A stretch of DNA of 12,015 nt from Larix sibirica (Eukaryota; Streptophyta; Pinopsida; Pinales; Pinaceae), in contig NWUY0300062703.1 in NCBI GenBank assembly GCA_004151065.3, forward strand, positions 4,674 to 16,688, given 5' to 3'. Each line of letters starts with the position of its first letter. Positions within the stretch are counted from its first letter, which is position 1. Shown here piece after piece: positions 7,394-12,015 of the stretch. The notes under the pieces were generated by a model, which searched no databases, was not told the DNA's origin, and saw nothing but the letters and a program-made list of their open reading frames with translations. A program made the translations under genes and the position numbers.

Positions 7394-7410
7394 TGATGCA
7401 ACTTGCATCA
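7394..7410. repeat. Short palindrome in first array monomer
   Basis: TGATGCAA at 7394-7401 and TTGCATCA at 7403-7410 are perfect 8-bp arms around one base. It occupies the same place, shortly before the TATCAAC block, as the longer palindrome in the third monomer, which supports common descent. Confidence 0.5.
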
Positions 7411-8439
7411 ACATTTGTGTTATGTAATAAACCACAGTTGCAAATTTTGAGTTTCTATCAACTCTATGTGGGATAAGGAAGTCTTAGGACTTCATGGTGT
7501 GGTGCTTGGGGTGCTTATGGTGTTCAATCTAACACCCTGTATCAACCTTTTTAATTTTCTAAGGCTTTTAAAGATAGTTTTTTCCTTGATGGGTGTTTTA
7601 GTGTGTGTGAGACCTGTTTAATATATACCCCTATGTTTTCTATAGTGGAGATAGAGCCACATGAATCAATTTTTTAATAATTTATTTTCATCCTTCTAAT
7701 TCATTTTATAATAAGAAATTGATGGGAAAAATAAAGGAAAAATTATATATTTTACGATAAGTTTAAAAGATTAATAAAAAATTAATGAAGAGAAGAAATA
7801 TAAAACATTTATCTCCTTGAACTTAGAGTATCCATGAACACTTTTGTTGCTCAAAATCATATCGTCTAGCTTAAAAACAATGTAATCATGATTAATAGGT
7901 TCTAGTTTCTCATATATATGTACCATTGCCAATGCAAAATTTAATAAAATTTGTGTCAAAATTTGCAAATTTCTAGTTTCTTTCAACTTTGTATGGGAAA
8001 GGAAAGCCAATGAAGGATTTTGTGGCATCATGTATAGGGGACTTTTTAGTGTTTGATTTCATACTATTATAATGAATTTTTATTTTTGTAAGGTTTCTCT
8101 TGTGAGTATGGATTCATTTAAGGCAAGCCTAAATATGTTCCATAGAAATGATAGCTACTTATGACTCAATTTGTTAGAAATTTCTTCTTACATATGTTTC
8201 ATTTTGTAATAAGAAAAAAAGGAAAAAGATTAAAAAACCACTTTACACGTGTTTTAAAATACAAATTTGAAAATAACAAAAAAAGGAAAAAATAATGAAA
8301 AATAACTATCACTTGAACTACACTGATATTTACATTTGTAGCACAAAATTTTATCTCTACTTTCCAAAGGTTTTCTCCTCTAACTCAAACAAAGCAAAAG
8401 AAAATATTAAGGTTTTGACTTCTCTTATATATGTTTTGC

Positions 8440-8472
8440 ATAATATATGATGCAATTTGCATCATATATTAT
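8440..8472. repeat. 33-nt perfect palindrome in third array monomer
   Basis: The arms 8440-8455 (ATAATATATGATGCAA) and 8457-8472 (TTGCATCATATATTAT) are exact reverse complements, 16 bp, around a single T at 8456. The inner part matches the palindrome in monomer 1, which is shorter. It lies about 45 bp before the monomer's TATCAAC block. Confidence 0.8.
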
Positions 8473-8691
8473 ACTTTTGATTCAATTTTCTAGATTTTAT
8501 CAACTCCACATGGGATAGGAAAATTTGTGAAGGATTTTGTGACATGGTACATGAGGAAGTTTGTAGCGTTTGATCTAATAATCTTATAGTAATTATTTTA
8601 AGGGTTATTTCTATTTGTAGGTATGTTAGATTGTAGTTTTTTTATATTCAGTTTTAATTTGTTATGTAGCAAAGATAGCTTTACATGATTC

Positions 8692-8795
8692 AATTTGTTA
8701 AGAATTCTTTCCCATACCTCTTATTTCATTACTAATAAAAGACGATTTGTTAAGAATTCTTTCCCATACCTCTTCTTTCATTAGTAATAAAAGAC
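8692..8795. repeat. 52-bp direct tandem duplication
   Basis: 8692-8743 and 8744-8795 are adjacent copies differing at three of 52 positions, each beginning near ATTTGTTAAGAATTCTTT and ending AATAAAAGAC. The duplication lies inside the third monomer, is far less diverged than the monomers themselves, and is absent from the other three copies, so it arose later. Confidence 0.9.
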
Positions 8796-9400
8796 AATGG
8801 GAAACACTAAAGAAAACAAAATAGTGTCTAAGTTCAAAAGAAAAGAAAAGAAAAACAACAAATATCCAGAGAAGAAAACTAAACAATGCATATTCACGTG
8901 AACTCAAAACGTCCATATCTTCTATTGTGACAAAATTATGCTCCTATTGTCCAAAATTATGCACCTCTAAATTAAAAGTCATGTAGATACATTTAATGAG
9001 GCTTTGGATTTGTTCATATATGTTTTAGTGAACACAGAATTCAATACAATTTACAAAAAAAATTACAAACATATGCTAAACTTTTGGTACAAATGTCTAC
9101 TTTCTATCAAGTCTCCAAGGATAGGGATGTCTACAAAGGATTTTGCAGTGTGGTGAATAGCAAGTTTGTGGTGGTTGATCTAGTAACCCTATTTTGAGTT
9201 TATATTTCTTAGTTTTTTCTTTATGGGTGTGTAGTTGTGATTCGTTTAAGGTAGGCCCCAATTTGTTTTGTAGTGGTGATAGTTCCACATAACACAATTT
9301 TGTTCATATATTTACCCATGCCTTAGTTTCATTTTATAATAAGAAAATGAGGAGGAATAAAACAAAACAAGGAAAACAAAAGAATTGCAATCAATGTTAA

Positions 9401-9674
9401 ACATTCTTTTTAATTCTCTTCTAAAAAGGGACAAAAATGGACAATTGTTGGGTTATGAATTGTTTTGAAACATTTTCCTAATTTTGATCCGTTTTTATAT
9501 TTTGCGTCAATGGTGTTTTAATTAATTGCCTTATTGGTGATTATATGTAAAAAAAAAAAAAAAATTGAAGTTGTAATTGTTTTGACAAAATTCAAAATTT
9601 TAAAATCTTTTTAAAATATATTTTTTTATCTTTATTATAAGGAATTTAAGAAACTTGAACTAAGCAATATTTTA
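9401..9674. other. AT-rich spacer with an A16 tract
   Basis: No coding sequence seen. An uninterrupted run of 16 A lies at 9549-9564; it could be the poly(A) end of an old retroposed transcript or simple slippage. I see no target-site duplication around it. Confidence 0.4.
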
Positions 9675-9799
9675 TGTTTATATCTTCTAGAATTCCACTA
9701 TGGCTTCATTATGATCCTGAAGATGCGTAGAGTGTCCACTCGGAACATACGTGGTCATGTCTAAACTACTACATAGTGGAATTCCATAAGATATAAACA
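9675..9799. mobile_element. 125-nt foldback element with 28-bp inverted arms and a hammerhead-like core
   Basis: 9675-9702 and 9772-9799 are inverted arms matching at 26 of 28 positions, enclosing 69 bases. Both arms carry GAATTCCACTATG or its complement. The centre has CTGAAGA (9717-9723), a small hairpin GAGTG/CACTC (9730-9734 with 9737-9741), GGAAC (9742-9746) and then ACAT/ATGT (9745-9748 with 9757-9760) followed by TC at 9760-9761. That order is the layout of a hammerhead ribozyme core (CUGANGA, stem II, GAAA, stem III, UH), with the outer arms as a long stem I. Deviations: GAAA reads GGAA, and six extra bases lie before stem II. It may be a decayed ribozyme motif of a Penelope-like element or retrozyme, or a plain MITE or foldback. 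No target-site duplication is obvious. Confidence 0.5.
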
Positions 9800-10096
9800 C
9801 ATTGTTTCAAAACTGTGAAAGCATCCATGCTCAGATTTGTATGTTTTTCAAAAAAATAAAAATATCAAAAACACTAATACTATAAAATATGAGAATGGAA
9901 TTTAATCAATATTGATACAAACAAATTAAAATCTTTTTTTGACTTTTGTTAATAAAGTAGAGGGAAGAAAATTCCATTCAAGTAAATTACAACATAACTC
10001 AAATATATTTAATAAAAGAATGTTGAAACATTATCGAAATATATACCATCATTGAAATAAAATTACAAATAAAAATATGGAAAAAACAATCTTGCT
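9800..10096. other. AT-rich spacer, no gene
   Basis: I find no coding or structured features between the foldback element and the ~112-bp repeat array. Composition shifts from very A/T-rich to more C-rich at about 10090, where the repeats begin. Confidence 0.35.
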
Positions 10097-10450
10097 AGTG
10101 CTAAGAGAGGAATCCACATCGAACTTTGGCTCGTCGGAAAATGACTATCTCACTCTCTTCCCCTATTCTATTGATCATCCTTTACATTTTCAGAGACAAT
10201 GATGTTGTCGAAACCTTGCGAAGGCACCCACCAAGATCTACTCATCAAAAAATGATTGTCCCATCTTCTATCCCCACTCCATGAATCAATTTATACGTGT
10301 TCAATGGGGATAAAGTCATAAACACCTTACAAGGATATACTCATTAAGCTCCACCTTATCAAAAAACAACCATCCCCCTCTATCCCCAACCTTGTCAACC
10401 ACCAATTACCTTTTCGGCTAAAATAGAGTCAATAGCAAGGAGACCCCACT
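10097..10450. repeat. Three diverged copies of a ~112-bp tandem repeat
   Basis: Each copy has a start like ACCTTGCGAAGG (about 10212) or ACACCTTACAAGG (about 10322), a CCAC/CTC segment, then ATCAAAAAATGATTGTC or similar followed by CCATCTTCTATCCCC and TTGTCAAcc/ATGAATCAA. The equivalent A-run anchor falls near 10141, 10252 and 10366, intervals of 111 and 114 bp. The plus strand is C-rich in each copy. Too diverged to be recent; no coding sense found. It lies directly upstream of the right-hand pseudogene and could be leader or LTR subrepeats of that element. Confidence 0.55.
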
Positions 10451-10692
10451 AAACTCTACTCTCTCTTGTCATTGCTTCCCCTTTCCCACCCTCTCCTCCC
10501 TATTCCATGCCCCTTCATTCCCTAATTGAACAAAAAAGAATTGTTAACACAAATTACAACAAGAAAATTTTAAATTTTAATAATAATAATAAAATAATAA
10601 ACACTAACCTTGAATATGAGTGGGAGAGCACATAGAGGCCACATGTCCCCCTTGCCCTACAAATGAGACATTTGGAAGGAAAGACGGCATGA
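10451..10692. other. Spacer with CT-rich run and AAT simple repeat
   Basis: A CT-rich stretch (10456-10520) is followed by an (AAT)n-like simple repeat at about 10578-10601. No gene seen before the coding relic that starts near 10693. Confidence 0.4.
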
Positions 10693-11636
10693 CAAGTAAT
10701 TAACACTCGAATGGGGTTCATCATGTGGAGAGTAGAGAATATTGTTCGATGGAGGCAAGATGAGATGCATCAAAATATGGCGAGTAAGTGTTGGGATTGG
10801 TTCTGTTTACAACAAGTGATCATGGTGCAACAAGGTGATGGGAAAAGGAAGCTTGGTGGCAGTTTATGATAGATTCCCTTTCCCTCGGTGTAGTTGCACT
10901 TGCCCTGGATTTATGGAAACATTTGCATGTTAAAACCCCTGTTCGGGTGCACAACAAAGATATTCTCAGCTGTTTTGGGGGTCTTTTAGAGGGTTGGAAT
11001 AGAAAGCTTGCTACCTTAGCTTGTCTTCCTTAATGAAGTTGTAGAGGAAAGAGGAGCACTATTGGCTACATGCTTAGTTCCATGGATAAAATGCAACAGA
11101 AGAAGGGAGGCACATTAGGCAGTGGGCGCTCCCACATGCCGAGGATACAAAGGAAAGTGGCCTCTGTGCGGAAGCGCTACCATTGGGTCATCTCAACAAA
11201 GGCAAAGAAGATTATTTCATAAGCAGAGGAATTGGTTAAACAAGAGTAGGAGGTCCTAAGGATAGACGAGGTTCAGGAGGACATGGAAAATTGGGTGCAA
11301 GATGTGGGTTCTACCAGGTCACGAGAGACTAAATATGTCGAGACTGTCATTCTCTATTGCCAAATGAAAACAATCCTGGAGAATGTGCTCATGGATAGTT
11401 ACAAGGAGCGGAAATCAATATGGCTACAGCTGGATGAAACCCGGGAGAAGATTAGAAGGTTGAATACCAATCTCTGTCTGATGGCTAAAGTAGTGAACGT
11501 GTTGGGAGCCAAGATCAACTTGTTGGCGAAAGCAAACACCGGCGTGGTTTTTAAGGTCAAAGGATCAGCAGGACAACCCAATCAAGATCCTCCAACAACT
11601 GAGATGCCAATAGTGCCTATTCATGATGAAGATTAG
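10693..11636 (+). pseudogene. Element-like ORF relic with helical, basic C-terminus
   Basis: Coding-like sequence starts in the frame open 10693-10869 (with MGFIMWRVENIVRWRQDEMH from 10711) and shifts, between about 10839 and 10866, to a second frame that runs to TAG 11634-11636. In that frame four stops intervene (TAA 11031, TGA 11034, TAA 11220, TAG 11247), yet the translation stays protein-like throughout: WWQFMIDSLSLGVVALALDL, then LLEGWNRKLATLACLP, a Lys/Arg/Gly patch (11085-11175), and a helical acidic/basic tail. The total is about 300 codons. No zinc knuckle, reverse transcriptase or other named domain is recognised. The long helical tail and the retroposon-like 3' flank suggest an element-encoded structural (gag/ORF1-like) protein or the C-terminal part of a larger element ORF. 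Family unknown. Confidence 0.55.
11283..11636 (+). pseudogene. Uninterrupted C-terminal stretch of the right-hand ORF (117 codons)
   Basis: This is the only long stop-free part of the right pseudogene. It starts at an internal ATG and ends at TAG 11634-11636. Residues ~15-75 are predicted helical with heptad-like Leu/Ile/Val spacing (KERKSIWLQLDETREKIRRL), then LGAKINLLAKANTGVVF, and a Pro/Asp-rich disordered end (PTTEMPIVPIHDED). Upstream the same frame has sense codons back through TAG 11247 and TAA 11220, so the ATG is internal and not the natural start. If expressed at all it would be a short coiled-coil fragment. Opposite-strand 11399-11581 is its shadow. Confidence 0.5.
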
Positions 11637-11890
11637 GCTCTTTCACTTTCTATTTAGTTTTATTATGTCTACTTGCAACTATGTTGGTCTAGATAGGTTT
11701 TTTGCATGCCATAAAGGATTTTATGCTGACATTAGGAGACTAGATCTTGGTTTGAACTAGATTTACAAAAATTATTTTTCGACTTCTATGACCAAGTCAT
11801 ATTTCTGTGGCTAGTCTGGTTTTCCTAGTGGCAGACTAGCCGCATGAAAAATATGTATATTTTTACTATTTCTAATATAATGCATGTAGC
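11637..11890 (+). other. 3' UTR-like region of the right-hand element
   Basis: After the stop codon the sequence turns T-rich and non-coding. It carries a small perfect hairpin CATAAA/TTTATG (11710-11715 with 11720-11725) and the large stem-loop at 11806-11844, then TAATATAATGCATGTAGCTTAC directly before an A-rich tail. Stop, T-rich UTR, terminal hairpin, polyadenylation-like signal and A tail is how a LINE-type or other retroposed 3' end looks; the assignment is inference. Confidence 0.4.
11806..11844 (+). other. 13-bp stem-loop near the element 3' end
   Basis: The arms 11806-11818 (TGTGGCTAGTCTG) and 11832-11844 (CAGACTAGCCGCA) pair at all 13 positions, one as a G-T wobble, around a 13-nt loop. 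It is about 50 bp before the A-rich tail. Hairpins here in some LINEs and their SINE partners are recognised by the reverse transcriptase. The pairing is seen; the role is inferred. Confidence 0.6.
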
Positions 11891-12015
11891 TTACAAAAAA
11901 AATTAATAAACATTAAAAATATAATTTTTAAACAATTAAATTCCTTAAAAGTAGAAATTAAAAATTACACTTGTAAAAATTTCAATTAAAAAAAAACTTA
12001 AAAATAAATAAATAA
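11891..12015. other. A-rich tail and AT-rich DNA to the right edge
   Basis: From 11895 the plus strand is mostly A with short T runs (an A8 run first, later A9 and AAATAAATAAATAA at the edge). It could be an eroded poly(A) tail followed by AT-rich flank; no gene seen. Confidence 0.4.

Larger units (their letters stand above)
7385..9400. repeat. Degenerate tandem array, four monomers of ~0.52-0.61 kb
   Basis: The same ordered landmarks recur four times: a TATCAAC(T)C...GGGATAGGAA block (TCAAC or its variant TCAAG at 7458, 7983, 8500 and 9107); a GAAGGATTTTGTGRC-like block (best in copies 2-4); GTTTGATCTAATA; a TCCACATGA(A)TCAATTT block; TTTCATTTTATAATAAGAAAA followed by an A/G-rich stretch; and a CTTGAACT...CTCC block before the next copy. 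The spacings are 525, 517 and 607 bp, the last enlarged partly by a 52-bp internal duplication. Copies are strongly diverged, so this is an old array. Minus-strand ORFs at 7771-8031, 8698-8916 and 9097-9297 fall in non-equivalent parts of the monomers and are chance. Nature unknown: decayed satellite, tandem LTRs or a segmental duplication. Confidence 0.68.

Noticed and set aside
7771-9297. Three minus-strand ORFs inside the tandem array (7771-8031, 8698-8916, 9097-9297)
   Set aside because: They fall at different positions in the monomers and are not conserved between copies.
7385-9400. CRISPR-like repeat-spacer structure
   Set aside because: Monomers are ~0.5 kb and diverged, with no short identical repeats, no cas genes, and a plant-type context.

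Overview
The window looks like repeat-derived, non-genic plant nuclear DNA. It is AT-rich, has a two-base assembly gap (N at 2285-2286), and carries only broken coding stretches, nearly all with a mobile-element character. The mix of decayed Ty3/gypsy pieces, large anonymous element-borne ORFs, degenerate tandem arrays and a possible hammerhead-type foldback would suit a large, slowly purged genome such as a gymnosperm. That placement is inference. I see no intact host gene, tRNA, rRNA or CRISPR array.

Left part (1-4583, minus strand): a pseudogene of about 730 codons runs from an ATG at 2174 off the left edge. Its first 453 codons stay in one frame broken by five stops; two frameshifts (about 815 and 720-742) then lead to a Glu/Lys-rich coiled coil and a C-terminal region reaching base 2. 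Upstream on the same strand lie a good splice acceptor, a 77-codon ORF remnant (3136-3369), a consensus splice donor, and a degenerate array of ~30-bp repeats (about 3910-4430) resembling LTR or leader subrepeats. Together these suggest one decayed, possibly spliced retroelement.

Middle (4584-6084): a degraded plus-strand Ty3/gypsy gag-protease segment with zinc-knuckle remnants and a DSG protease active site, placed tail-to-tail with a minus-strand integrase C-terminal module (GDKVMV and GPF motifs). No reverse transcriptase or RNase H is visible.

Right of centre (6085-9400): AT-rich filler, then a four-copy degenerate tandem array of ~0.52-0.6 kb monomers. One monomer holds a 33-nt perfect palindrome, partly kept in another, and a more recent 52-bp internal duplication.

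Right part (9400-12015): an A16 tract; a 125-nt element with 28-bp inverted arms around a hammerhead-like core (best candidate for something unusual); three copies of a ~112-bp repeat; and a second decayed element ORF on the plus strand (10693-11636). That ORF is followed by a 3' region with a 13-bp stem-loop and an A-rich tail, the shape of a retroposon 3' end.

Functionally the window is a stack of dead or dying elements. No gene here is likely to make a full-length protein.
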